Notes under the pieces: model-generated
Told to the model about the DNA's origin: nothing
Database searches by the model: none
What the model saw: only the letters and a program-made list of their open reading frames with translations
NCBI GenBank assembly: GCA_018417955.1
Contig: JACTVC010000040.1
Location: 124,001-188,000 of the forward strand
Source: Laccaria trichodermophora
Taxonomy: Eukaryota > Basidiomycota > Agaricomycetes > Agaricales > Hydnangiaceae
DNA length: 64,000 bases
Direction: 5' to 3'
Made by a program: the position numbers and the translations under genes
Part shown: positions 30,387-43,439 of the stretch, piece after piece
Position numbering within the stretch: the first letter of the stretch is position 1
Layout of the letters: each line of letters starts with the position of its first letter

Positions 30387-32562
30387 ATGGCGAAACTCTA
30401 CTCTCTTTTATTCTTCGCTAGCGCTATAACCGTCGTATTCTCTACCACCATCGCCGACATCAAAGGAAATGCTTGGCTCAGTCCGTTTGCGAACAAGGCT
30501 GTCCAAAATGTCACTGGGTTGGTGACAGCCAAGGTGAGATATGCCTTTTGTTTGGGCTATTCATCTTCTGAACCTCATTTACTAGGGGACAACTGGCTTC
30601 TGGATTGCCGGGGAGAAATCCAAGGACGTTCGCGTCTCAAATGGGTTAATGGTCTACTCCTCAGCTAAAGCGGTTCTTGGCGCCGTCAACGTCGGGGATT
30701 ACATCTCATTAAGCGGAAACATCACTGAATACCGTTCATCCGCCTATCCCGACTACCTCCACTTGACCGAACTCGAATACCCTACAAACATCGTCGTTCT
30801 TTCCTCCAACAACACCGTGACCCCGGTTGTCCTCGGCAAGGACCGAAGCCCCCCTACTCAAAAATTCTCTGCCCTCGACAAAGGGCACGACGGCTTCTTA
30901 TCAGTCCCCAACAACTCCAGCCGCATCAACACCGTTAATGCTGCCCTGCAGCCGGACAACTACGGCTTGGACTTCTGGCAGAGTCTTGAAGGCCAACTTG
31001 TTACAATTCCCAAACCAACGGCCGTCGCATTCACGACCTCTTACGGCGAGTTCTGGGCTGTTGGAGACTGGAAAAAGACTGGCGTAAACAGTCGCGGAGG
31101 CATCACTCTCAACTTCGGTAGGTTAAGGACTTCTTGGCATTTTTCTGCAGACTCATTTGCGACAATAGGTCAGGACGGGGTTCCTGATGGCAACCCAGAG
31201 GCAATTTTCATTGGCTCGCCACTTGACAAGACCAAAAACCCGCAAACAGCCGTTGGTGTTGGCTTGACCGACATCACAGGTGTTGTGACATACCAGTAAG
31301 TGACATTTTTAGTTCTTCGTATGATGAGAGTCCTTGCTCATGGTTGTGAAATCCAGATATGGATATTACTACGTGCTCCCGCTCACTGCGCCTCAAATCA
31401 TCTCGACCCCAAGTGCTAACATCCCCGCCACTACGTTGACATCGTCGACGCGCGACTTGTGCACTGTCACATTCGGAGATTACAATGTAAGTTGCACCAG
31501 ATATTAGTTTTTGACGGAACTGACCACTACCCTAGGTTCAAAACATGCCACCAACTGGCGCCCATTTGCCCGCAGTCGCAGCACACATTGTTAACTACCT
31601 GAAGACCCCTGATATCATGTTCATCCAGGAAGTCCAAGACAACTCTGGCGCAAAAGATGATGGTGTTGTTGACGCCAACGTCACCCTTACCAATCTCGTA
31701 AACTCCATCGCGTCCCTCAGCAACGTTACCTACAAGTTTGCATCCATCAACCCCATCGACGGCCAAGACGGTGGGGTTCCAGGTGGAAATATCCGGGTTG
31801 CTTACTTGTGAGGATTTGTGAATCTTACTTGTTTGTTGCTTACTAAAGCTTCTGGTCTAGGTATCGCCCAGAGAAACTCGAACTCGTCGGAGGGTCGCCA
31901 GCGGGAGGTTCACTCGACAAAACTGTTGTGCTAGGAACCCTTTTCAACCCTAAACTCAACTTCAATCCAGGCCGCATTGACCCAACTAACACGGCGTGGA
32001 ACTCGAGCCGTAAGCCTCTTGTAGCGCACTGGGCAGTCGGTCCTTTGAAAAGTTCCCTGTTCACCGTCAACGTCCACCTCGCGTCCAAGGGTGGAAGCAC
32101 CACTACCAACGGAGACGCACGACCACCTGTCAATTCTCCCATCCAGGCGCGAACTAACCAAATTTCCACCATTGCCGTGAGCCCGATCTTCCGCAGATCT
32201 TGACTGTGCATGTGCTCATCACCTTGCTACAGACTTTCATTAAATCCCTCCTCCAAAAGAACCCCTTGGCCAACATCGTCATTGCTGGAGACTTCAACGA
32301 GTTCATTCAGACTCGCTCTGTATACAAGCCCTTCACCTCTATACTCTCCGACATTGACGACGCTGCCGGCATCCCTGAGTTGGAGCGTTACTCCTACGTC
32401 TATGACCAGAACTCGGAGCAGCTCGACCACGCTTTCATCTCCCTTGGCGTTAGACTCAGGAAGGTCGAATTCGAACACGTCCATGCGAATACCTGGGCCC
32501 CTAATTACAAGTCGCAAGTCAGCGATCATGATCCCTCAGTCGGCAGGATTAGGGTCTGTTAA
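30387..32562 (+). CDS. Secreted endonuclease/exonuclease/phosphatase-fold nuclease
   Basis: Seven exons (30387-30533, 30586-31117, 31169-31295, 31357-31486, 31536-31807, 31861-32176, 32233-32562) join in phase to 617 residues. A signal peptide occupies about residues 1-19 (M-A-K-L then a Leu/Phe/Ala core). An OB-like N-terminal half follows, as in bacterial ExeM/NucH-type nucleases. The EEP domain begins near residue 310 with T-F-G-D-Y-N-V. Catalytic features: F-I-Q-E-V-Q-D (metal Glu), A-G-D-F-N-E-F (Asp and Asn), and S-D-H-D-P near the C-terminus (Asp-His pair). Several N-x-S/T sites fit secretion. It probably degrades extracellular DNA or RNA as a nutrient source or in defence. The substrate is inferred from the family only. 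Confidence 0.88.
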
Positions 32563-32983
32563 AGAGGGCCTATCGTATATTTAAGAGCATTTTATATATT
32601 TAAGGACATAACGCTTTGCTTTTCTCGGGGGCGAATCTGTATGTAGATGTCGGATGTAGAGCTCAGGCATGAGCAACTTTTACTAAACAAGTCCTGGGTT
32701 TGTTAGGAACTCAATGAAAAAATCTTGACCTTAAAACCTCAAGTTCAAATATTTTGGACCTCGCTACCTCCAAGTTCAGCTCTGTTCAACTAGATGTATG
32801 CTCTTCGCGAAATGCTTTCTTGGGAAGCCTCTTAGGTATGCTCTCAAGGCCGAATCACATGGAACGTACATAAGCAGACTTTACATTACGACGCACCGGG
32901 CTTTCGCTCGCTTTAAAACCCGGAGGAGGCAGTTAACAACACCTGCGATCTATCTTACTTCTGCTAGAGGCCAATTTATAACC
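32563..32983. other. Gap between nuclease and metallo-beta-lactamase genes
   Basis: About 420 bp carrying the nuclease 3' region and the next gene's promoter. AT-rich blocks near 32575-32610 may serve as polyadenylation signals. Nothing else recognised. Confidence 0.4.
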
Positions 32984-34201
32984 ATGGAGAAGCTGGAACC
33001 CTTGCCAAACGTAACCCGGGTACACTTTGAACCTCGATCTATCGTCCAATAAATTCTAATGTCGATTCCAGATGAGCGAGCACGTAGTCAGGGTATTGGG
33101 GCAGGTGGATATCACTCCATCCACCCACAATTAACTTGTCCGCTAATATAAGACCTTGTTACTATCATAGAACCCGGGCAAGTTTACCCTGCAAGGTAGA
33201 TCGTCCATACCCCTAACTTTAAGCAGCTCCACTAACCTATTGCTGCAGGAACCAATACATACATCATTGGGAAACAGAACCCGTATATCCTCATTGACAC
33301 TGCTGAAGGCCGCGAGGAGTATATACCAGTGCTCGAATCTGCCTTTCGCGAGACCGCGAAGTGCACAAATACGAACGAATCAGACGTCTCCGACATCGTC
33401 ATATCGCACTGGCACCACGACCATGTCTGTGGTCTTCCTACAGTCTTATCTCTCCTGCGTCGTTTATGGGAAGAACGTAACCCGTCACTCCCATATAAAC
33501 CACCTCGCCTGCACAAATTCCCTCTATCTTCAAATGCTCATGAGGGAGATACATCAAGTCATAACAAAATTCCCTCTCTCATCAACACCCTCCCGAAAGA
33601 CTCGTATACTCCATCTCAAGACGGATCCCCATTCCACGATCTCTCCGATGATCAAATCTTAACAGCAGAGTCCTCACCAGCGTCTACAGTGCGCGTGTTA
33701 CACACCCCAGGACACACAACCGACTCCATCTGTCTGCACATCCCACAAGACCGCGCCCTCTATACAGCAGACACCGTCCTCGGGCAAGGAACAACGGTAT
33801 TCGAGGATCTTTCAACCTACCTTGCGAGTTTAAACAAGATGCTGCAATTTGATTCAGACTCTAAGTCGCCTTACGTCTCCCTTTATCCTGGACACGGCCC
33901 CGTCGTTACCAATGGCCGTGAGCTCATTGCGACGTACATCAAGCATAGGCTCGATCGCGAGGCCCAGGTTGTGCAGGTGCTTCAGTCCCCCGTTCCATCT
34001 GGGCAGACAAATTGGACCACGTGGTTGATAGTCAAGACCTTATACTCTGCATATCCGGAGTCCTTGTGGCTCCCTGCGGCGCATGGTATCAACTTACATT
34101 TGAAGAAGTTAGAGGGCGATGGAGTCGTAAGACGCTTGGGAGGAGAAGGAACAGAAATCAGTTGGAAATTGACTTCGAGAAGGTCATCACCCAGCCTGTA
34201 A
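32984..34201 (+). CDS. LACTB2-like metallo-beta-lactamase fold hydrolase
   Basis: Four exons (32984-33019, 33072-33104, 33171-33195, 33249-34201) join in phase to 348 residues. The first three exons are tiny (36, 33 and 25 nt) and rebuild the family N-terminus L-P-N-V-T-R, V-R-V-L-G-Q-N-P-G-K-F-T-L-Q-G-T-N-T-Y. The zinc motif reads S-H-W-H-H-D-H (H-x-H-x-D-H). Further ligands are in L-H-T-P-G-H-T, Y-T-A-D-T-V-L-G and Y-P-G-H-G-P. A winged-helix-like C-terminal region follows. The human homologue LACTB2 is a mitochondrial single-strand RNA endonuclease; some fungal homologues near polyketide clusters release products as thioesterases. No polyketide genes are seen here, so a housekeeping role is more likely. 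Confidence 0.9.
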
Positions 34202-34491
34202 TAGTTTCTAGATACCGCGGTACTATGTACATGTAGACAGCTTAGCTTACTCATTTCCAACCAAAACGGTTCCAAGAACCCCATCTACAAATGAGGGCCA
34301 TTTATCATGGAAATCGTGAAGTAGATGCATTCATAAAATAAAGAATTAGGGACAGGTGAGCCATAGTACATACTGGACATACAAACAACATGGAAGATAG
34401 ACGAGTGTAGAGACAACGGTATAACATGCAAGAGATGGAGGGACAAGAAACTGATGGTATACATATGAACAATGCAAGATTTGAAACAAGC

Positions 34492-37400
34492 TTAGAGCTC
34501 GTCATCAGTGACCTCCTCGCCCCTCTTCTTCCGTGCCATGCGCTCCTTCTTGAGCTATGGGAAAAAGGAGAGTCAGCTATCTAAAAAAACCAAGGTGAAG
34601 ACAGTAGACGTACCTTGCGTTGCTCTGACGAAGTCAGCTTCTTGGCCTTCTTGTTGTCGATCTTGTTGCCCATAGCATCGTACTGGACGTCCTCCTCTCC
34701 GTCATTCTTATCAATGCGTGCCCCTGAGCCCTGGCCCTCAACCCAGTTGTGGCCAGATGCCTCCAAGCGACCGTCGCGCATGGCCCAAACTTCCTTGCAG
34801 AGCGACTCGGAGAAGTCTCGGTTGTGGGTAATGACGAGCACACCACCCTCAAAGACCTTGAGCGCCTCGATGAGCGCAGCGAGCGACTCACGATCGAGAT
34901 AATCTGATGATGAAAGTGAGTCCCAAAAAAAGTGCAACGAAATTCAATTAAAACTTACTGGTTGGTTCATCCAGGCACATGACGTGGGGACGACGCCATG
35001 TAGCAGCACCGAGCACAATCTTGACTTTCTGACCACCAGAAAGACCCCTCATGGTGTTATGCGAGACGAACTCAGGCTCGAGACCGAAGTCGGCGAAGTG
35101 CTTCTCGATCTCCCGGCGAACAAGGGGGCGGAGCAAGCCGAGGCGCTGGGCCTCGCGGGTGTCAACTTCGATGACTTTCTGTCAATGAAAAGGCAATGAG
35201 AACAGCAAAGGAAAAAAGGTGAATCAACAAACCTTCTCGAAACCGCGCTTGACGAGGTCGTCACGGGGCAACCAAATGTTTTCAGAAGAGCTGAGGCCCT
35301 TGAAGGAAACCTCATACTCGTACGACTGCTTGAGCTTCTTCCTGGCGAGAATCTCATCGATGGTCCTCTTCTGACCTTCAATAACGATCAAGGCACCATC
35401 CTTCATCTTCTGCAACTCCTCCTCCGAGATCTGGCGGTTGGCCTTTGTCATCTCCTCCAAATCTTCACCAGTCTGGTAACGCCAGAGCATGTACTCGAGG
35501 GGAGTCTTGTCAAGGTGGTGATCGATGTGGTGGAAGGCATGCTGAGCAACGTAACCGATGACCAAGTTGGGGTGCTTCCAGATCTCACCGCCCTTGTTTG
35601 CCTCCATGTCGCCAATCAAGAGCTTGACGAGAGTGGACTTGCCGGAACCGTTGGGACCGAGAACGGCAACACGCGAGGAGAGGGAGACTTGGAGTGTGAT
35701 GTCGTAGAGTTGCTGGACAGGTTGTGTTGGGTATTGGAAGCCAACCTTGCGCCTACGTTGCCAGTCAGCATCCAGATGGCCACACAGGACATTCAAACTT
35801 ACATCTTAAGCAGACTCTTCTCCTTGGTCTTAACACCCTCAAGAAGAGGGGGATCAGGGAGCTTGAATTTGTAATCCTCAGCAGCCTCAAGAGTATAGTA
35901 GGACTTGGCCTCGGGAACTTGTTGAACGAACTTCTCGAGGTTACCACGATATCTGCGAAGCTTGAAGCGGTTAAGATGGAGGACGTCGGTGATGGTGTTG
36001 TTGAGGAAGCTGGAATCGTGAGAGACGATAACTGTACAGAGGCATGTGAGTAAACAAACATCAAAGAAGAATGAATAAAACGCACTGGAAGTGCAGGTCT
36101 TCAGGTTGGTCAAGTAATTCTCCAACCAAGCAACATTGACAACGTCGAGATGGTTAGTGGGCTCATCAAGTAGAAGAATGTCTGCCTTGAACAACATCGC
36201 GCGGGCCAGTGCAAGCTTCATCTTCCAACCACCAGACAAACTCCCGATGGCCTGAGCTTGACGCTCGTCACTGAAACCAACAGATGCAAGGGTCTCAATG
36301 ATGTCCTCCTTGGTAGCGAGAATACGCTTGTCAGTGACGATAAACTCAAGAACGGAGGTTTCTTCTTCGCTCCCGTCAATGTCGTGCTCAACATAGAAGG
36401 TGCGAACCTCATCAGGAGATGGGAAGCCCTCGACTTGGCCGTTGGTGATGGCGCGCATGAGGGTCGACTTTCCAGTACCGTTCTTACCGCATAGACCGTA
36501 GCGATGGCCACGCTTAAGACGGAGAACGGCAGTGTTGAGCAGGATCTTGGCACCATAAGCCAGAGAGAATTGGCAGTTGCAAAGGTCTTCGCCTTCCTCC
36601 TCATCTTCGGGGACCTCCTCGTCGTCTGTGCCCTCAGTGGCAGAGCGAACGACCCACTCACGAGCAACTGTGATGGGCTCAGGGGTGGCAGCGATGAAGG
36701 TGAGGTAAGGAGCAAGGGTGTCCCATTCAGGAACTTCAAAGTTCTTGGAGTTGACGAGATTGGCAGCAAGGGCGGACGCATACATGGTGTCGAGGTTGCC
36801 AGGGGAGATCTCGGTGCCCAATTTCTTGTAGATCTGGACAAGGGAGTGGGCGAGCTGACCTCCTTCAGCGTGCTTGAGAGGGGGAAGGTCAGAACCATCA
36901 CCCTCAGGAACCTGGCCGACCTGGCGCAAGGTGGCGATGGCACGAGCGACAACACCTCGGGCTTCTGGGTCACCGATGGCGGACTCAACCTTGAGGAGAC
37001 CAGGGAGAAGGCTGGGAAGGAAAGGTCGGACGGTGACGTGAGAGTCAACGAGCTTGGCCATGTTGTCGACGATGCTGTAAAGAAAGATCAGTGACAGACT
37101 CTTTCCACATAATACAACACGCACACAGCAACCTTTCGCTTGGTGGCGGTCAGCTTTTCGGAGAGACCACGAGACAGGAGAGGGACCATGAGGGAAAGGG
37201 TGGGCGAATCTACTTCAGAAACGAATGTGGTGGCCGAGAGGAGGGCAATGGTGCCCGGAACCTCCTCGACAGGATTAATAAGAGCCTTAATAAGAGCAGG
37301 AATAAAGCGTTCTATGTCCTTGTTCGACACCAGAGCGGTGGCTTTTGTAAGTGAATCACGGGCAGCCTTCTTCACGTCGGCCTTGGTATCCCAAATCGCC

Positions 37401-37984
37401 TCTGAGAGGACAGGGACGATCTCAGGCATGAGACGAGCAGTCTGGACAGGAGCGCTCGTGACAAGCTGGTTAAGAATGACGAGAGAGCCGGTCTTGATCT
37501 GCCACTTGCCGGCAGTTTTGATCTCGTGAAGAAGAGCAGGAAGGATGAGAGCAGTGGCCCATGGGTTCATGGCAGCGACATACTCCCGAACCGCTTCGAC
37601 GGCAGCTGTCCTCACAGCGGGCATCTTGTCGGCAAAAGTCTCGAGGAGGGCATTGTAAATGCCAGAATCGATGAAAATAGGCTCGAGCGCCCTGATGGCG
37701 CCGTTCTTGGCGAGAGCGATAATGGCATTAGCAGCACCCTCACGGGTAGCAGGGGATTTTTTGTCGGCAAGAGCCTTGACGATAGCATCGGCGAATCCGG
37801 CGAATTGTAAAGCCGCGGGGCCTTCTTTTTGAGCGATTGCAACTAGGGGCTTTGCAGCGGATTCGCGTGCAGCTTTGTCAGCTACGAAGAGTGCGGAGAT
37901 GTTCATTTGGCCGTCGGCGACAACGGCGGCTTTAAGAGAAGCGGGAGATGGGATTGCAGCAGCAGTAGCGGTGGCAGCAGGCAT
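34492..37984 (-). CDS. TEF3: Translation elongation factor 3 (eEF3), ABC-F ATPase
   Basis: Seven exons (37984-37125, 37074-36086, 36031-35803, 35752-35233, 35178-34959, 34903-34614, 34554-34492) join in phase to 1056 residues, the usual eEF3 length. The N-terminal 300 residues are HEAT repeats, followed by the four-helix region. ABC1 has Walker [10 protein letters not shown], signature L-S-G-G-W-K-M-K and [14 protein letters not shown]2 has G-P-N-G-S-G-K-S-T, the inserted chromodomain (F-K-G-L-S-S-S-E-N) and L-S-G-G-Q-K-V-K. A Lys/Arg-rich tail ends in D-D-E-L. eEF3 is a fungal-characteristic cytosolic factor that uses ATP to help eEF1A deliver aminoacyl-tRNA and to clear E-site tRNA. Start chosen at M-P-A-A-T because family proteins start there. 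A tract ending in CACTAG just upstream suggests an intron in the 5' leader. Confidence 0.96.
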
Positions 37985-38615
37985 TCCGGTATCTAGTGAG
38001 GAGATACTGTTGAGTTCGGCTACAACACAGACAAAAAAAGACAATAATAGTAGGAAAACACACCTAAGTGTTGATAGTGCGGTTGAGAGATGTCTTTAGG
38101 TCGTTAATGGCAGACAAAAGCTGGCAAGAAGCAAAGGACGCTCTATTTCTATGTGTGGCAAAGTGCCTGCAGCGGCTGCGGTCAGTATGGTACTCGTAGG
38201 CGATGGACCGTATGTGCTCACCTCTATGGGGGGAAAGAAAAAAAGACGGGGAATGTAAAGAACGGTCAATAATGGATGTCACTGCTTTTAATCACCTTGG
38301 TCGGAGTTTGAAAAAACTTACATCGATCGCCCAATTCATCCACCGCGTGACAGTTGCACCACCCCAATTCAATGTTGTGGCGGCGCTCAACGGAGATGCG
38401 GGGTAGGCGGTACCCCTGGAAGCACAACGACAATCATACGATAGCTCTAGCTTGCATCAATCTCCAATGGCAATGCTTAGTTTGACGCAGGACGCAGCGA
38501 AAAACGGGTTTGTTATATCCGTAATGTGAGAACAAGGCCAGAACAATAAAAACTACGGAGTGGGAAAGAGTCCGTCTGATAGGATCGTCAGCCGCACGTT
38601 GATTCAAGCTTCCGT
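37985..38615. promoter_or_regulatory. EF3 leader and promoter region, V-ATPase 3' region
   Basis: About 630 bp between the EF3 start and the stop of the V-ATPase gene, both on the minus strand. A probable leader intron ends just upstream of the EF3 ATG (acceptor 'cactag' near 37990-37996 on the minus strand). No other element recognised. Confidence 0.4.
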
Positions 38616-41600
38616 TCACTCTCTGCTTGCGAAGCTCAAGGGAGCAAACGCCTATAATAAAACAACATTAGTGTTTCAAGTCACGAAACAGGCCAAAATG
38701 TCAAAGACGCACATAGCCACCGCCTTCAAAATGCTTACTGTTTGCCTCAACCCAATGCAAACGAAGAGCGTGTAAGAATGCCGAAAGTCCCTGCATCAGT
38801 CAACGCCATCAACTCATGCATCAATCACAACCGGGAACACGCACCTCCATGATACACAGAATGCCAACCGTAGCGCCAAACCAAAACGTCCCCATAAATA
38901 GCAATGCTGCCCAATTGAAGAGGGTGGTCGGTCCGAGGAATCCTTCGATCGTCATGGACCATAACACTTCCGACAATTGTGCATGAGCAAGAGATAAAGC
39001 CCAAAGACGGAGGTACGATGCGGTATGTGATATACACCCAAGACAGAACTCGATCGTATGAATGATTTGATGAATTACAACCTCGCTGAAGTCGTGCTGT
39101 TCCTTCATAATTGATCGCATTGTTAGCAACCAAAAGCAGAAGAGGATGAAAATTTTCATTTACATGTCCTTCGCCCGCAGCTTCCGCTATCGCTCTCCCA
39201 TTCCCTTCCTCCTCGCCCTCCAGGGCATCGTCCGTGCTGTGCCTAACAGGCTCGTCATGCCCGATACCAACATAGCCTTGTCCCTGGACCTTATGTGTTT
39301 CTTTCCATAGGAGATAAGGCTTCGCGATCAAGAGCCAAGGAACACAAACTGCAGCCATAAGTAACAATACCACTTGGACAGTTCCCTGTCCGCGGTAGAG
39401 CCTATTCCCAGGTGCAATCGTTCCAGGCTCCAAAAACATAGAAATAAGCATATTCAGTAGTGACGGAGGCCCAGCAGCGGACTTCGACCAATCAATCGAC
39501 CATTTGTATAGAATGCACAGCACGAGATAGCCGAAAATCGATTGCAAGAATACCATTTGGGGTATGAAGTTGGTATAGATGTCCACAGTTCGCTTGAACT
39601 TGAAATGATTTGGAACCTGAAGACACAGCGCAAATGTCATCTATGAAGCCAATGGACCTTAGTGAAAGGAAAACGCTGTAGAACCATAAAACAAACGTGT
39701 ATGACACCAAGAACAATCGACATTTTCATCTTGTAGGAATTCGTGAAAACGAGCGCGTTGTCGGCTCCGTGCCAGCCAGGGTCAAGCCCAAAAGGATAGG
39801 TGTGTCCATTGAATGCTCCTGTGATCGTTCCACTGCCTTCAGGGAAAGTCCATCCTGAGTGCCAGATATGGAGGGACTTCGAGAAGATATCGTTGTACAT
39901 GAAGCCGGTGTACATCGAAAACAGGCCCATAAGAAGAATGATGTAGCGACCACTGCAGAAACAAATATTAACCAATCCACAACAAGCAAGAAACGGGCTG
40001 TTACTCACAAAAAAAATTGAGCAGAAATCTATCATCGCCAATCAGCCTCGCGCTGCAAAACGATGGGATTCTGGAACGCACCTCGTCAAGATCCGCCTTG
40101 GCCAGTCGTCTCTCAGAAAGAATCATGTACAACGCAGCGCAGAAAATGATAGCACCATGACCAATATCACCGAACATGACAGCGAACAAAAAAGGGAAAG
40201 TCGCGACGGCAAATAAGCCAGGATTGACTTCTTGGTACCTGGCAATACCATAGCTGTCCATGATAGTTTGGAAACCTTCTGTAAATTTGTTCGTCTTGTG
40301 GAAAGTAGGCGGCGTCTTAAACGTTTGGAGCTCTTGCAAGATCGGTGGGACACTCGTGCCGGACTCCTCCTGAACGAATGAATGAGCAAGTGCGGTACCA
40401 CTGACGCGTGAGACTGACCGTAGCATGCCTCAACGCTAATTGGATGGTGACAATATCCCGGGTTGGAACCCACGCCTCAGCAATGAGCGTCTTCCTGCGA
40501 ACATCGTAGTTGAATAGGTTGAGAGCTTCATAGATCGTCTTCTCCTTCCTAACAACATCTTGCCAGCTGCGAAGACTTTCGCCAACCAACACCAGCTCGG
40601 ACCGCCTGGTCAACCCAGTCCTGTATAATGCCGTCTCCAGATCTTCCAGACGTAGCGTAACCTCGCGAAGATCTTCAGAGCGTTTGTCAGCGTTAGGGTC
40701 TATAGGGTAAATCGTCGCCCCCATTGACTCTGCCACTTTGCGAATTTTGGCGAGGAGAGCATCGCCGTGAGCGAAGATGATGAAAACATTTTTACGGGTC
40801 TCGACAAGAGTGGCGGGGTCGATGAAAGGCTCTACGATATCCGTGTGGTTCATGTACAGATTTCCGCGGAGTACACGCCACAGCACTCGTTCGAAGGTAG
40901 GAACGCGAGAGCGCTCAATGGTCCCAGCAACAAACCTAAACGAAAGGTCAGTTCCATAACATTTGAATGAATTTCCTCGGAAGACCCACTCGAGATCAAA
41001 CTGCACTTCAGCTGGCGAAAACTGACTCTCCCGATCTTCATGGTGCAAGAGGGGAGCAGAACTATCGTCAAAAGACGAGCGGATATCAGACCGGCGGCCT
41101 TGTGCCTTTCAAGGATATCATAGGCGTTTCACAGCATGCAGTATCAAGCGCGCTAACCTTCTCGAAAAAGACCGCTGTTTCCCTGAGTACATGCCTAGCC
41201 TCAATGAGTTCCTTCGTCCTGTCACTCAAAATTTGGTAACTATCGTTCATCTTCGTAAGTCTCGTCTCGTGTTCCGCAAGAGTGGTGTCCAGCTCGTCGA
41301 TGGTATGCGCAGCACGGGGACCCACGGTGATTAGAGGGGCCGAGTCATACAGAGGTCGAATGGGAACCACGTCTTTCTGTTTCTCAATTTGTGTGGCGAA
41401 GAATCGGACGCGACGAGCCATTTCGTCGATCCGACGTATCTCACCGACAAAAGAACGCTGGAATGGGTTGACGCTGGGGTTTAGCTGGTTGAACAACGAG
41501 GGTCAGTTGGGTCAGGGCGATGCTTAGGCCCCTTACATCGTTGAACTGGACATTTCCAAGTTCGCCTAACTCAGCAACAGTATCATGAGCAACTTCAGTT

Positions 41601-41714
41601 GGTACGAAGAGCTGCACCAAACTCATCCGTTCCGAGCCTTTGGTTTTGTGAATGCGGGGTTCGAAAACTTTGGGAAAAACACATACGGAACAGACTGGGG
41701 TACTCGTCCGTCAT
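38616..41714 (-). CDS. VPH1: V-type ATPase V0 subunit a (Vph1/Stv1)
   Basis: Exon 1 (41714-41687) encodes M-T-D-E-Y-P-S-L-F and splices in phase to 41637 ([11 protein letters not shown]). After several more introns the frame ends at 38616, giving roughly 840 residues, the normal size. The cytosolic N-terminal half has [18 protein letters not shown]. The membrane half includes F-G-D-I-G-H-G-A-I and the proton-path segment [18 protein letters not shown] with the essential Arg. The final exons give [11 protein letters not shown] and A-P-L-S-F-A. Subunit a forms the half-channels through which protons pass during vacuolar acidification. Filamentous basidiomycetes often have one gene, so the VPH1/STV1 choice is nominal. 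Confidence 0.94.
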
Positions 41715-41890
41715 TTGACCAGACAACGATGTAAGTAAGCGGCGAAGAACGTCCTCTAAGAATAGCTAGTTTTGTGGTCGCTGTCAGGATACGTGAAGAG
41801 GGATAATGCAACTTGTGTTGACGGTTATTTGGCTCCTCGACTTGCTTATCATTATCACCAGAGTTGCGATTCCTAGCACTTGAACCACCC
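41715..41890. promoter_or_regulatory. Compact divergent promoter, V-ATPase a / coiled-coil gene
   Basis: Only 176 bp separate the two start codons, so the two genes probably share regulatory sequence. No motif was recognised. Confidence 0.5.
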
Positions 41891-43439
41891 ATGGAAAAAT
41901 ATTTGACTCATCGAGGAATGGATGTGTGGTTGGTTGACCCCAAGGGCCAAATCATTCCTCACACCAGTGACTCTGTGAAAGACAACACAATCTCAGCTAC
42001 CGTTAGTATCAAACGCGGAGCAGTGAGTAATAAGATTTCTCCCATAAGCTACGGGATTTGTCTACGTGCGGCAGATGCCTGGTTAATCGATGACTATCCT
42101 TTTACGTTTCAGCTTTATACCATCAACTGGAAGTGTAGCCCGAACTCCCCTCCCCTTTCAGCTTTTTGGGAGGCATTTGTCTCCTCCACACCCCGAAGTG
42201 GTCGTAACAAGGACGACAATCAGTTTCCCGAAGGCGTAGCCATTGCTAGTCATTTTATAGACGAGCGGGATCCAAAATCTCAGGCCCTTAGCTCGACTAA
42301 AAGTCGACTTTTTCCTCCGTACAAACGCAATGGACATCTCGAAGCTCCCCGTTCTGTTTTGGAGGATGGTACGTGCTCGGGCTTCTTATATTAGGTGGCT
42401 GCTTGATACCACAAATCAGCACGTCTTGGTTTCGTCAGACTGGAACTCCGACGAACACAAGGGGACATTGCCTTCTCGGAAAACCCAGTCCCCGGTCAAC
42501 CTGGAGATCACGACTGCACTATTGAAGCTGACGTAGTGGATGATAAAAACGAAGGGAAAGCCCCATATATTGTATTTCAATTCAACTTCATAGATGCATC
42601 AGCAACGCCTTCGACACCCGCCAAACGGATACAAGCCGCCGAGCCATCCGCTTCAAGTCCCAAGCTCGCCTCCGCGAAACGGCGAAGGGTTGAGTCACCT
42701 AGCGCAAAATCTCGCCAGACGTCAAATACAGGTAATGTTCTCCTTCCACCCAAATTGAAGCAAATAAAATCTTCAAGGAATAATAGACTTGGAAGCCCAG
42801 TTGACGCGGCCAGTACGGCCACCTGCGCCACAGTCTTCTTCCAAGAAAACTGTCACCACTTCGTTTACCGAAATAATCGACTTGGAAGCCGCCTTGACTC
42901 CGCCGGTATCGCCATCTGGACTGGAGTCTTCTTCCAATCATAAAAGAAATTCAACGCGGCCGTTACCGCCATCTGGACTGGAGTCTTCTTCCAAACATAA
43001 AAGAAATTCAACGCGGCCGTTACCGCCATCTGGATTGGAGTCTTCTTCCAATCATACAAGATTAAATCCCTCTTCCGACTCTTCAGATGAAGCACCACTT
43101 CCGTCTCTAGCACAGGTACATTTTTTCTGGTTTTCGGTGAGGTACTTCTCATTTACCTGTCTTTATCATTTTCGCTAGTTACGACGAAAGTTGGAAGAGA
43201 AATCGGCGGAACTAAAGGCACTGGAAAAAGAAATCGCAGAGCGGGAGGTAAGATTCTTTATGCTTATCCCTTCCTGCTCATTTCGCCGATCCCTGCTGGA
43301 AATTTCATCAGGCCTTACAGGTACAGTTCTTCATCTCAACCATGACTTTCTTCACCTGAATTTTTTGAATCGTCAGAAGGAGGTTGCATTGAAGGAGGCC
43401 AAAATTCGGTCCCTAAAGAGAAGACTTGGGACAGTCTGA
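41891..43439 (+). CDS. Uncharacterised protein: beta-rich N-terminal domain, repeat region, C-terminal coiled coil
   Basis: Six exons (41891-42022, 42113-42368, 42420-42731, 42787-43115, 43179-43247, 43377-43439) join in phase to 386 residues. Residues 1-220 look like one beta-rich domain: G-M-D-V-W-L-V-D-P-K-G, then Y-T-I-N-W-K-C, A-F-W-E-A-F-V-S, L-G-F-V-R-L-E-L-R-R and P-Y-I-V-F-Q-F-N-F. The pattern resembles the DUF7918-type domain of many Agaricomycete proteins, but I am unsure. A Ser/Pro-rich region with tandem 19-residue repeats follows. The last 45 residues form a charged heptad-like helix (E-L-K-A-L-E-K-E-I-A-E-R-E). The layout suggests a protein-interaction role; a nuclear location is possible from the K-R-R-R cluster. 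Function unknown. Confidence 0.7.
42912..43060. repeat. 57 bp in-frame coding tandem repeat
   Basis: About 2.6 copies of a 57 bp unit at 42912-42968, 42969-43025 and 43026-43060 encode repeats of 19 residues containing P-P-S-G-L-E-S-S-S-x-H-K-R. Units differ at only a few bases. The length keeps the reading frame, so copy number can change without loss of the protein. Confidence 0.85.
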
